5,267 nt of DNA, taken from Gammaproteobacteria bacterium. Its GTDB lineage: Bacteria; Pseudomonadota; Gammaproteobacteria; GRL18. The first letter of the stretch is position 1; each line of letters starts with the position of its first letter. Shown here piece after piece: positions 1 to 5,259 of the stretch. Made by a program: the position numbers and the translations under genes. The DNA lies in contig DAOVUK010000273.1 of NCBI GenBank assembly GCA_030632625.1, forward strand, positions 1-5,267, read 5' to 3'. The notes below the pieces were generated by a model. That model saw nothing but the letters and a program-made list of their open reading frames with translations, was not told the DNA's origin and made no database searches.

Positions 1-261
1 ATTCGACGCTGGCCGGAAGAATATCTGCCTAAAATTTACCATCCGGATGAGGTTGATCTGGTTATGGATGTCGATCAGGAGTAGGCAGAAAGCACGGTGA
101 GGCAACTGGCTGCACAAGAAGGTATTTTTGCCGGCGTTTCATCGGGTGGTGCGGTAGCTGCAGCACTTAAACTCTCTGAAAGTGTTGAAAATGCCACCAT
201 TGTCGTCATTATTTGCGATCGGGGTGATCGTTATCTATCAACTGGAGTATTTCCGGCCTGA
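1..261 (+). pseudogene. cysM: Cysteine synthase B (CysM), 3' part, with in-frame TAG
   Basis: Frame 1 reads IRRWPEEYLPKIYHPDEVDL at its start and later [14 protein letters not shown] and [16 protein letters not shown] before a TGA at 259-261. These match the C-terminal third of CysM, the PLP-dependent O-acetylserine sulfhydrylase B of cytoplasmic cysteine synthesis. The [11 protein letters not shown] motif is of CysM type, where CysK has a PSSGERYLS type. The gene enters from the left edge, so its start and the PLP lysine lie outside the window. A TAG at 82-84 interrupts the frame between DVDQE and AESTVRQLA, where E. coli CysM has an Asp (from memory). Sequence after the stop is fully conserved, with no frameshift, so the lesion is recent, a sequencing error, or a codon that is read through. 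As read, the product would lose about 60 residues and be non-functional. It ends a few residues earlier than E. coli CysM. The family assignment is firm; the functional state is not. Confidence 0.85.
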
Positions 262-299
262 TGGCTTTTATTTAAACTGACGTCATTTAGACTGCTATT

Positions 300-2594
300 A
301 TGCTGATTAAACAGACAAGATACAGGTTATTTTTTATCTTACTGTTTTTGTCCTGCCTGTTGGTGACACACAATTCGTTTTCAGTTGATACAATTCAGAT
401 CTTTGTTGAGCGGATTTCGCTTGAACAGTTATTAGCACAGTCTGAAAACATTGATTCTAAATCCTTATCGGATTTAAAGAAAAAAAATCAACTGCTTAAA
501 CAATTTAAACTTGATCAATTAGCATTAACACTGGATCTCACTTCAACACCGGTCAAATTAAAAATTGATCTGTCAAAACTTCAACTGCCTCAACCTTATA
601 CGAAAATTACCACCCTGGAAGTTTCCTGCCATGATGTTTCATTTGAAGAAAATAAGTTCAGCTGTGATAAAGGTCGCGTTTCTTTTAAAGGTTTGTTTAA
701 GGGAATAGCAGCGCAACAAATCACTTCAGCAGATTTTTTAATCAATTATGACATTGCTGATGATGATCTTAATCTGACTATTGAACAGTTCAATATTGGT
801 ACGGGTGATTTATCGTTCAAATTTAATCTAAAGGGTGATAGATGGCAGACCACTTTTAAGGCAAAAAATCTGGATTATCAATTTTTAAATCCCTATGTTA
901 AATATTATTTATCTCAGGAGAAAAAGACAGATATTATTGATAAACTTGAAAATGCAGGTGCAATTATCAATTTTTCCGGTCAGGCTTCCGGTATTCTTTC
1001 TTCAAATGCAGGCAATGATGGCAGACTTGATGCAATCAAACTGACTGGCAATTTGCATGATGGTCACTATGAGTATGGTGATGATCTGGCTGAAAAATTA
1101 GCTTTTGACTTTAGCTTTAATCTGCTGCATAAGCCAAATAAAAAATTGCGGACAAGTGCCTCCGGGAACTATCAGGTTTCATTATCTATTGATGCTCATC
1201 AGGGTGAAATTTTTCAAAATGACATTTATATTGTCCTTAATGGCAATGAACGTATACGCACTCAATTTAATTATCAGAGCAGCAACTCAATAAATTTTTC
1301 ACGTTTTGAACTGTCATCAAAAGGATTTTTTACGTTTAAGTCACAAGGCAAAGTTCTATTACATGATGTCTTAAAACTTCATCAGTTAAATGCTCAAATT
1401 GATATAAAAAATCTGTTTGGATTTAATCAGGCTTATCTGAACAATATTCTGTCGGGGACTGATTATGAAGAATTACAAATAGAGGGTGGTGTCTCAGTAA
1501 ATGCAGATAAGAAGAATAATACAATTGAAGTAACAACACGATTTAAAAATTTTTCTATGGCATTTGACGAAACAATATCACTACTTGAGCTAAATGGAAA
1601 AATACACTGGAATAATGTTGATAAAAGCCACAAGCAAAAATCAAGTCCGGTAGCAGAAAGTCAGCTGTCATGGCAAGAACTTACACTCAATCATTTGCCT
1701 CTTGGTGCATCACAATTTAATTTTATTACTCATAATGACTTTTTAAAACTCACCAGGGAAACAGATATTCCTATTTTTGATGGTGCTTTGCATATTAATA
1801 GCCTTGAAGTTTCACAAATATTTCCGCAAACAAATCCGCAGGCAAATTCTCAAATTTCACAACAAGCCGCTCACAATAAAAGTGAGGGATTCACCTTGAC
1901 TGTGGATGGTATGATAAAGCCGGTTTCAATGTCATTATTATCCAGTTATTTTGACTGGCCATTGCTTGATGGGACTTTATCTGCGGTGATCCCTTCGACC
2001 ACATACAATGAAAAACATCTGACTATTGGCGGTGCATTGATGCTGCATCTTTTTGATGGTGTGATAATTATCAAAGACTTACAAATTGATGAGCCATTAA
2101 AAGACTATGCTCAATTGTTTGCCAATATAGATTTAAATAATCTCAATCTGAAATCTTTAACTAAAACCTATAATTTTGGTGAAATAGAAGGCCGTGTTGA
2201 AGGCAAATTGACTGGTTTAGAATTAAGCGCCTGGGAGCCGGTTGCCTTTGATGCCTATATTCGAACTCCGAAAAATGATAAAAGCAGCCATCGAATCAGT
2301 CAGCGAGCCATTGATAATTTATCCAGTCTTGGTGGTGCTTCGGGTTTATTATCCAGAAGCTTTCTCAGTTTTTTTGAAACCTTTCGCTATGACAAGATAG
2401 GTTTAAGCTGTAAACTAAAAAATAATATTTGTCATATGTCAGGTATTGAAGCAAAAGGAAATAGCTACTATATTGTTAAAGGCGGCGGCATACCACGAAT
2501 TGATGTCATGGGATTTCAACGTCAGGTTAACTGGCAGGTGCTGACTTCACGGCTCAAAGCAATTCAATTGGCAAATGAAGCAGTCATTGAATAA
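300..2594 (+). CDS. ydbH: YdbH-family AsmA-like intermembrane phospholipid transport protein
   Basis: A 764-residue protein with a basic start and hydrophobic segment (about residues 9-27), acting as a signal peptide or inner-membrane anchor, followed by a long beta-rich, weakly conserved body. The C-terminus carries the most recognisable part: Cys704 and Cys711, then YYIVKGGGIPRIDVMGFQRQ (723-742) and a VNWQVL stretch, as in YdbH. A second close cysteine pair, Cys110 and Cys122, may form a disulfide. In E. coli, YdbH (879 residues, Pfam DctA-YdbH) is one of three redundant AsmA-like proteins, with TamB and YhdP, that bridge the periplasm and carry phospholipids to the outer membrane. This one is somewhat shorter. 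The frame is closed by TAG at 288-290, so ATG 300 is the first usable start; no clear Shine-Dalgarno precedes it. It lies 38 nt after cysM and 143 nt before the DUF1318 lipoprotein gene, the partner expected from the ydbH-ynbE-ydbL operon. The family call is good, transport inferred from family. Confidence 0.8.
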   Translation: MLIKQTRYRLFFILLFLSCLLVTHNSFSVDTIQIFVERISLEQLLAQSENIDSKSLSDLKKKNQLLKQFKLDQLALTLDLTSTPVKLKIDLSKLQLPQPYTKITTLEVSCHDVSFEENKFSCDKGRVSFKGLFKGIAAQQITSADFLINYDIADDDLNLTIEQFNIGTGDLSFKFNLKGDRWQTTFKAKNLDYQFLNPYVKYYLSQEKKTDIIDKLENAGAIINFSGQASGILSSNAGNDGRLDAIKLTGNLHDGHYEYGDDLAEKLAFDFSFNLLHKPNKKLRTSASGNYQVSLSIDAHQGEIFQNDIYIVLNGNERIRTQFNYQSSNSINFSRFELSSKGFFTFKSQGKVLLHDVLKLHQLNAQIDIKNLFGFNQAYLNNILSGTDYEELQIEGGVSVNADKKNNTIEVTTRFKNFSMAFDETISLLELNGKIHWNNVDKSHKQKSSPVAESQLSWQELTLNHLPLGASQFNFITHNDFLKLTRETDIPIFDGALHINSLEVSQIFPQTNPQANSQISQQAAHNKSEGFTLTVDGMIKPVSMSLLSSYFDWPLLDGTLSAVIPSTTYNEKHLTIGGALMLHLFDGVIIIKDLQIDEPLKDYAQLFANIDLNNLNLKSLTKTYNFGEIEGRVEGKLTGLELSAWEPVAFDAYIRTPKNDKSSHRISQRAIDNLSSLGGASGLLSRSFLSFFETFRYDKIGLSCKLKNNICHMSGIEAKGNSYYIVKGGGIPRIDVMGFQRQVNWQVLTSRLKAIQLANEAVIE

Positions 2595-2660
2595 TAGCAT
2601 CTCATTGCTCACTATTCAGGCTTTATTCAGTGTCTATGTGACATGATCATTTTATGCCCG

Positions 2661-2693
2661 AGCTGATTCTATTGAACAACTTTAGAATCAGCT
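2661..2693. repeat. Perfect 11-bp inverted repeat between ydbH and lipoprotein gene
   Basis: AGCTGATTCTA (2661-2671) is perfectly complementary to TAGAATCAGCT (2683-2693), with an 11-nt loop. It occupies most of the useful part of the spacer between the two coding regions. No T-run follows on either strand, so it is not a canonical intrinsic terminator. It could be an RNA-processing or stability hairpin that sets unequal expression within the operon, or an operator-like palindrome. The function is not determined. Confidence 0.6.
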
Positions 2694-2727
2694 AAACTAA
2701 AAATTTAACTAAGAAATTGGAACCAAT

Positions 2728-2732
2728 GGTGG
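2728..2732 (+). promoter_or_regulatory. Probable ribosome binding site deciding the ATG 2738 start
   Basis: GGTGG lies 5 nt before ATG 2738. Alternative in-frame starts are TTG 2717 and ATG 2726, but neither has a better-placed Shine-Dalgarno sequence. Starting at 2738 also gives a compact lipoprotein signal peptide (MKTNLQIDNRH, hydrophobic core, lipobox), so this start is preferred. The match is weak. Confidence 0.4.
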
Positions 2733-2737
2733 AAATT

Positions 2738-3394
2738 ATGAAAACAAATTTACAAATTGATAATAGACATTCTTTTCATCAGTTGTTATCAGTCATGCTG
2801 CTCAGTTTAACGCTGATTTCCTGTGTGACGATTAATATCTATTTCCCTGCGGCGGCGGCTGAAAAAGCGGCGGAACTAATTGTTGATGATGTATTAAAGT
2901 ATGATGCGCCTGATATTGAACAGAAGAAAAATTCAGAAAATAAAATAGAAAATACACAAAGCCAGTTAAACAGCCGTCACTTTTGGGCAAATCCATTAGT
3001 GGCAATTGTTGATTTTATCATTCCTGCAGCAGAAGCAGGGCAGGCAAATATTTCAATTAATTCACCTAAAATTCGTTCCATTCGAAACAGTATGGAAAAA
3101 CGCCAGTCAAAGCTACGTCCGTATTATAGTTCCGGTGCTGTTGGTTTTACCAATAATGGCCTGATTGCCAGCGTCAGTAATGCCAGTTTATCTATTAAAC
3201 AAAAATCGACTGTAAAAAAACTCATAAAATCAGAAAATCGCGATCGCATGGCTCTTTATTCAGAAATTGCCAATGCCAATGGACATCCTGAATGGCAGTC
3301 TGATATTCAAAAAACATTCACTAAAACCTGGATAAATAAAATCTCATCCGGCTGGATGTATCAAACTCAATCCGGACAATGGCAGCGCAAATAA
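2738..3394 (+). CDS. ydbL: YdbL-family (DUF1318) lipoprotein, YdbH partner
   Basis: From ATG 2738 the product has 218 residues. A signal peptide with core LLSVMLLSLTLISC ends in a lipobox (LISC), placing the lipidated cysteine at residue 29. The mature N-terminus reads CVTINIYFPAAAAEKAAELI, a signature I recall from YdbL-family proteins of many Gammaproteobacteria. A variable linker with an IIPAAEAGQA stretch follows. The last roughly 80 residues (NNGLIASVSNASLS... to the terminal SGQWQRK) match DUF1318: E. coli YdbL has a similar GYL-V helical region and ends NGKWVRKF. YdbL is reported to modulate the YdbH-YnbE bridge in phospholipid transport. E. coli YdbL is a soluble periplasmic protein of about 108 residues, so this one is about twice as long and lipidated. 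No ynbE lies between it and ydbH; the 122-nt spacer before TTG 2717 is too short for that roughly 60-codon gene. Next comes the convergent cytochrome gene 23 nt away, with no clear terminator between. The family call is good; the exact role is inferred. Confidence 0.78.
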   Translation: MKTNLQIDNRHSFHQLLSVMLLSLTLISCVTINIYFPAAAAEKAAELIVDDVLKYDAPDIEQKKNSENKIENTQSQLNSRHFWANPLVAIVDFIIPAAEAGQANISINSPKIRSIRNSMEKRQSKLRPYYSSGAVGFTNNGLIASVSNASLSIKQKSTVKKLIKSENRDRMALYSEIANANGHPEWQSDIQKTFTKTWINKISSGWMYQTQSGQWQRK

Positions 3395-3417
3395 ACAGCA
3401 GCTACCAAAAACAAAGC

Positions 3418-4131
3418 TTACTCCTTCGGTAAAACTCTAAGATATTTAACAATATCAACGGCTACCTGAGGATCAAGTGAATAAAGTGCGGGCATCTCCG
3501 CCTTGGGTTGTCCCATACGAATTTTGTGTAGTACTTCCCAGGGGTTTTTATTTGCTAATTCCCCTAATGGCGGAGCAGTATCTTCATCTTTACCTTCCAG
3601 GCCATGACAACCTGAACAGATAGTTTGATAATAGGCTTCACCCAGTTTCAGATCTCCTTTGGGCTCGCCATTTTCAGAGATAAACCGGCTCATATCAATT
3701 GTGCCTTTCTGAAGAAAATTGATAGTATCGTTGACATCTCTATGAGAAAGCATGTCATTTGAGAAGTTGTGGTTGCTGTCACGAAGTATTTTTATAAGTT
3801 GCTTACTACTCATGTTTTTTGCATCCAATACACCTTTAAAACCGGTATAGTGTTTACCATTGCCATATTGACCATCTTTACCCTGATAATCCCATCCATG
3901 ACATTCTTTACAACGAAAGTCACTGTGTTTGTTGCCTTTATATTTTCCAGTATCAGGATAGACAGGATTTTCACCTTCCGGCTTGATTCCATTCTCATTA
4001 ATTTTAAACCACTTATCATAGAGACGACCCCCACGAGTCACGGAATAGTCATCGCTGAGTGCTAACTCATTTGCCTCAACAAAAGCAGCCATGATTAAAA
4101 TGGTAAAAGTAATTATGATTATCCTGAGCAT
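3418..4131 (-). CDS. Exported diheme c-type cytochrome
   Basis: A 237-residue protein with a Sec signal peptide (MLRIIIITFTILIMAAFVEA, likely cleaved after Ala20). Two heme c attachment sites are visible, CKECH at 74-78 and CSGCH at 172-176. The second domain is a typical small class I cytochrome c with a Met-Pro (213-214, in AEMPAL) supplying the probable distal ligand. The first domain opens with RGGRLYDKWFKIN and continues RCKECHGWDYQGKDGQYGNG; its distal ligand may be Met127. This layout recalls uncharacterised diheme cytochromes of sulfur-oxidising and other respiratory proteobacteria, but I cannot name a partner. It should act as a periplasmic electron carrier. AAAGGA on the minus strand (4140-4145) gives a good ribosome binding site 8 nt before the ATG. 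It is transcribed towards the lipoprotein gene and seems monocistronic. No confident promoter was found in the AT-rich region upstream. Confidence 0.85.
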   Translation of the reverse strand: MLRIIIITFTILIMAAFVEANELALSDDYSVTRGGRLYDKWFKINENGIKPEGENPVYPDTGKYKGNKHSDFRCKECHGWDYQGKDGQYGNGKHYTGFKGVLDAKNMSSKQLIKILRDSNHNFSNDMLSHRDVNDTINFLQKGTIDMSRFISENGEPKGDLKLGEAYYQTICSGCHGLEGKDEDTAPPLGELANKNPWEVLHKIRMGQPKAEMPALYSLDPQVAVDIVKYLRVLPKE

Positions 4132-4139
4132 TTAATGTT

Positions 4140-4145
4140 TCCTTT
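4140..4145 (-). promoter_or_regulatory. Ribosome binding site of the cytochrome gene
   Basis: Read on the minus strand this is AAAGGA, 8 nt before the ATG whose complement ends at 4131. It supports the chosen start, which also gives a well-formed signal peptide. Confidence 0.65.
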
Positions 4146-4205
4146 GTTGTATTAATTTTTATGCTAACTATGCAGTATTGTTTACTAAAAGTCTGTGCTT
4201 GCCTG

Positions 4206-4255
4206 TTTTTCTAACTTTGACTGTTTGAGCGCAGCGAGTTTCAAAGTTAGAAAAA
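4206..4255. repeat. Perfect 15-bp inverted repeat with 20-nt loop
   Basis: TTTTTCTAACTTTGA (4206-4220) and TCAAAGTTAGAAAAA (4241-4255) are exact reverse complements. The loop (4221-4240) contains GAGCGCAGCGAG. The stem lies upstream of the cytochrome gene and just left of the IS200/IS605-like end. It has the look of a dispersed palindromic repeat. A bidirectional terminator is possible, because the outer ends are T5/A5, but it lies upstream of the genes on both sides, which argues against that role. Confidence 0.7.
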
Positions 4256-4296
4256 TAAGTGACCAGAGGTTTAGAATGATAGCTTTTCAACCTTAA

Positions 4297-4368
4297 GTGA
4301 AGATTAAGCTAAGGGAACACTGTATGTGCAAAAACCAAGCTCATGCCTCCCTGGGCAATGTACTATGA
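4297..4368 (+). pseudogene. Possible residual C-terminal tail of tnpB
   Basis: The frame after TAA 4294-4296 reads VKIKLREHCMCKNQAHASLG NVL and stops at TGA 4366-4368. That is where a tnpB stop codon sits relative to the right-end hairpins in this family. The peptide is too short to identify by itself, and the frame is closed immediately upstream, so at most this is a decayed tail. The region could equally be non-coding. Confidence 0.22.
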
Positions 4369-4378
4369 AGCAGAAACC

Positions 4379-4454
4379 TGAAAACTCGTGAGAGTTTTTC
4401 ACCTGCCTTTAACATGCAGGAATCCTCTTGCTTTAGCTGGAGGAGGAAGTCAAG
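4379..4454 (+). ncRNA. Omega-RNA-like 3' stem-loop cluster
   Basis: Three consecutive hairpins can be drawn. AAAACTC/GAGTTTT around a GTGA loop (4381-4397) is extended by TGA/TCA with one bulge. CCTGC/GCAGG lies at 4402-4406 and 4416-4420. TCCTC/GAGGA at 4423-4427 and 4440-4444 has an inner GC/GC pair and a TTTA loop. The last is followed by GGAAGTCAAG. This order matches the 3' scaffold of RNAs that guide TnpB nucleases, where sequence beyond the element end acts as guide. Whether it is transcribed is unknown, and no tnpB is nearby to use it. It may be a fossil. Confidence 0.35.
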
Positions 4455-4463
4455 TTTGCACTA

Positions 4464-4781
4464 ATGGGCTGGGCTGTTATGAAACGGATGAATTATTTCC
4501 AGGCAGTATTTAACCACGAAGAAAATTCTCCAGTCACTTTCGCTTTGATTTGCCCCGGAGTTGCTTTGGTTGTCATGGGACATTTTGTTTTAAACAAGGT
4601 GATGGTTGCAAGTGGAATTATTAGTAAATTTGGAACTTTTTACATGGGCTCTTCATTTTTATTGATTGTTCTGCAATTAATAACCGCCTGGTTATTACTC
4701 AGACTTGTCGGCGATCATTTTAGTCCTGTTAAACAGGGTTCAGAAATGATCCCTGTCAATACAGTAAAGTCTCTTTCATAA
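4464..4781 (+). CDS. Integral membrane protein fragment, probable C-terminal remnant
   Basis: A 105-codon frame with two strong membrane segments (about residues 24-43 and 60-82) joined by a short loop (GIISKFGTFY). The central stretch SPVTFALICPGVALVVMGHF resembles my recollection of the C-terminal end of TsoY-type membrane (seleno)proteins, which continue with a KFS-Y loop and a final helix ending in a LNRK-like tail. Those proteins are much longer, so this would be only the last part. The frame stays open upstream to a TAG at 4434-4436, which lies inside the hairpin of the IS200/IS605-like end. The native coding sequence therefore probably begins at the junction near 4455 (FALMGWAVMKRMN). 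The nearest Shine-Dalgarno-like GGAGG lies 17 nt or more before ATG 4464, too far for efficient initiation. It is probably a non-functional remnant left by insertion or deletion. The family name is tentative; the membrane character is clear. Confidence 0.5.
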   Translation: MGWAVMKRMNYFQAVFNHEENSPVTFALICPGVALVVMGHFVLNKVMVASGIISKFGTFYMGSSFLLIVLQLITAWLLLRLVGDHFSPVKQGSEMIPVNTVKSLS

Positions 4782-4888
4782 CAGACTGGGGCAGAATATT
4801 GTATAAGTGAAACAACTAAAAAAATTGTGTTTAAACTATTAAGCATCGTTTTTTGGTTCTTCATAAATTTGTGTACTTTTGTCGGTTT
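4782..4888. other. AT-rich spacer, nothing recognised
   Basis: No open frame with coding character, no convincing terminator and no promoter were found here. A TTTTTT run at 4850-4855 is not preceded by a stable stem. The spacer separates the membrane-protein fragment from the palindromic element. Confidence 0.5.
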
Positions 4889-4910
4889 ACTACCAAAGGA
4901 GCCGTTCGGA
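4889..4910 (+). repeat. Left terminal inverted repeat
   Basis: ACTACCA (4889-4895), five variable bases, then GCCGTTCGGA (4901-4910). Its inverted copy at 5238-5259 keeps all 7 outer and all 10 inner bases and one of the five central ones. Confidence 0.65.
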
Positions 4911-4966
4911 AATGGTTACGTTTAACAACCGCCATCACTCACTTCACCATGTTTCTCACTGTGGGC

Positions 4967-5074
4967 GTCCAAAATCAAAAGAAAGACTAAAGTCAAAAGA
5001 AAAAGAATGCAAAATCAGTCGTATACAATCTATTTGTTGTTGATTTTCTTTGGCTCTTGATCTAGATTTTGGAC
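4967..5074. repeat. Inverted repeat with A/T-rich loop and short direct repeats
   Basis: GTCCAAAATC (4967-4976) and GATTTTGGAC (5065-5074) are perfect reverse complements separated by 88 nt. Within the loop TCAAAAGAAA occurs twice, at 4975-4984 and 4993-5002, an 18-nt period. AAAATCA (5011-5017) also pairs with TGATTTT (5041-5047). This is the left half of the palindromic element. Confidence 0.55.
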
Positions 5075-5105
5075 AGCGAGAGAGAGGATAAATGCCGTAG
5101 AGAAT

Positions 5106-5216
5106 GTCGGGTGGACTGGTGCGTCTGAATGGGGTATCTGAAAACAGGGATGTTTTCATTAAGCGTTCCATGGATGGACTTGAGCGTCCCCAGTCAGACG
5201 CACCAGTCTACCCGGC
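5106..5216. repeat. 29-bp near-perfect long hairpin
   Basis: The arm 5106-5134, with core GACTGGTGCGTCTGA (5114-5128), pairs with 5188-5216. There are 26 Watson-Crick pairs, two G-T positions that would pair as G-U in RNA, and one mismatch. The loop of 53 nt contains a further 8-bp hairpin at 5139-5158. The GGGTGGACTGGTGCGTCTG type of sequence looks like a dispersed repeat family, an impression from memory only. Confidence 0.75.
5139..5158. repeat. 8-bp hairpin inside the long-hairpin loop
   Basis: TGAAAACA (5139-5146), loop GGGA, TGTTTTCA (5151-5158): a perfect stem with a tetraloop, nested in the loop of the 29-bp hairpin. Together they form a stem on a stem. Confidence 0.65.
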
Positions 5217-5237
5217 AGTCGGCCTTAGAAGCACTTA

Positions 5238-5259
5238 TCCGAACGGCAGCAATGGTAGT
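5238..5259 (-). repeat. Right terminal inverted repeat
   Basis: TCCGAACGGC (5238-5247), five variable bases, then TGGTAGT (5253-5259), the inverted counterpart of 4889-4910. The window ends 8 nt further on. Confidence 0.65.

Larger units (their letters stand above)
4297..4454 (+). mobile_element. Remnant right end of an IS200/IS605-type (TnpB) element
   Basis: The stretch GAAGCAGAAACCTGA (4367-4381), followed by tandem stem-loops and then GGAATCC-hairpin-GGAGGA-AGTCAA (4419-4453), has the architecture I recognise from right ends of IS200/IS605 elements that carry tnpB. There the 3' terminus also forms the guide end of the omega RNA. No tnpA or tnpB body is present in the window, so only the terminal 150 bp or so survives. 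The element would have been oriented left to right. Its likely right boundary is near 4454, directly before the frame of the truncated membrane protein. The left boundary is uncertain. The call rests on pattern recall without a database comparison. Confidence 0.5.
4889..5259. mobile_element. MITE-like element with terminal inverted repeats and nested palindromes
   Basis: A 371-bp stretch is bounded by 22-bp imperfect terminal inverted repeats that match at 18 of 22 positions without gaps. It is flanked on both sides by TTT (4886-4888 and 5260-5262), compatible with a 3-bp target duplication, although T-rich flanks make chance likely. No transposase frame lies within. The interior holds two further inverted repeats, 4967-5074 and 5106-5216. 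A small non-autonomous transposable element or a composite of dispersed palindromic repeats fits best. I do not recognise the parent transposon. Confidence 0.5.

Noticed and set aside
82..84. Pyrrolysine at the CysM TAG
   Set aside because: CysM is not a known pyrrolysine protein, the codon aligns with an ordinary residue, and no pyl genes are visible. A mutation or sequencing error is simpler.
279..286. TGACGTCA palindrome upstream of ydbH as an operator
   Set aside because: A lone 8-bp palindrome is easily due to chance, and no regulator or matching second site is visible.
1105..1293. 62-codon open frame within ydbH in another frame
   Set aside because: It is embedded in a long coding region, with no ribosome binding site and no recognisable features.
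3395..3417. Bidirectional terminator between the convergent genes
   Set aside because: The 23-nt gap contains no stable stem or T-run; any terminator would have to lie inside the coding ends.
3769..4065. Plus-strand open frame of 98 codons opposite the cytochrome gene
   Set aside because: The minus strand encodes a clear cytochrome with signal peptide and two CxxCH sites; this frame is its antisense shadow.
4439..4446. GGAGGAGG as the ribosome binding site for the frame at 4464
   Set aside because: It lies 17 nt from the ATG and its first part is in the terminal hairpin stem of the IS200/IS605-like end, so it is better explained as element sequence.
4956..5171. Minus-strand open frame of 71 codons
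   Set aside because: It lies wholly within the palindromic element. Its composition (FSFDFSLSFDF) comes from the A-rich direct repeats, and it has no ribosome binding site or recognisable domain.
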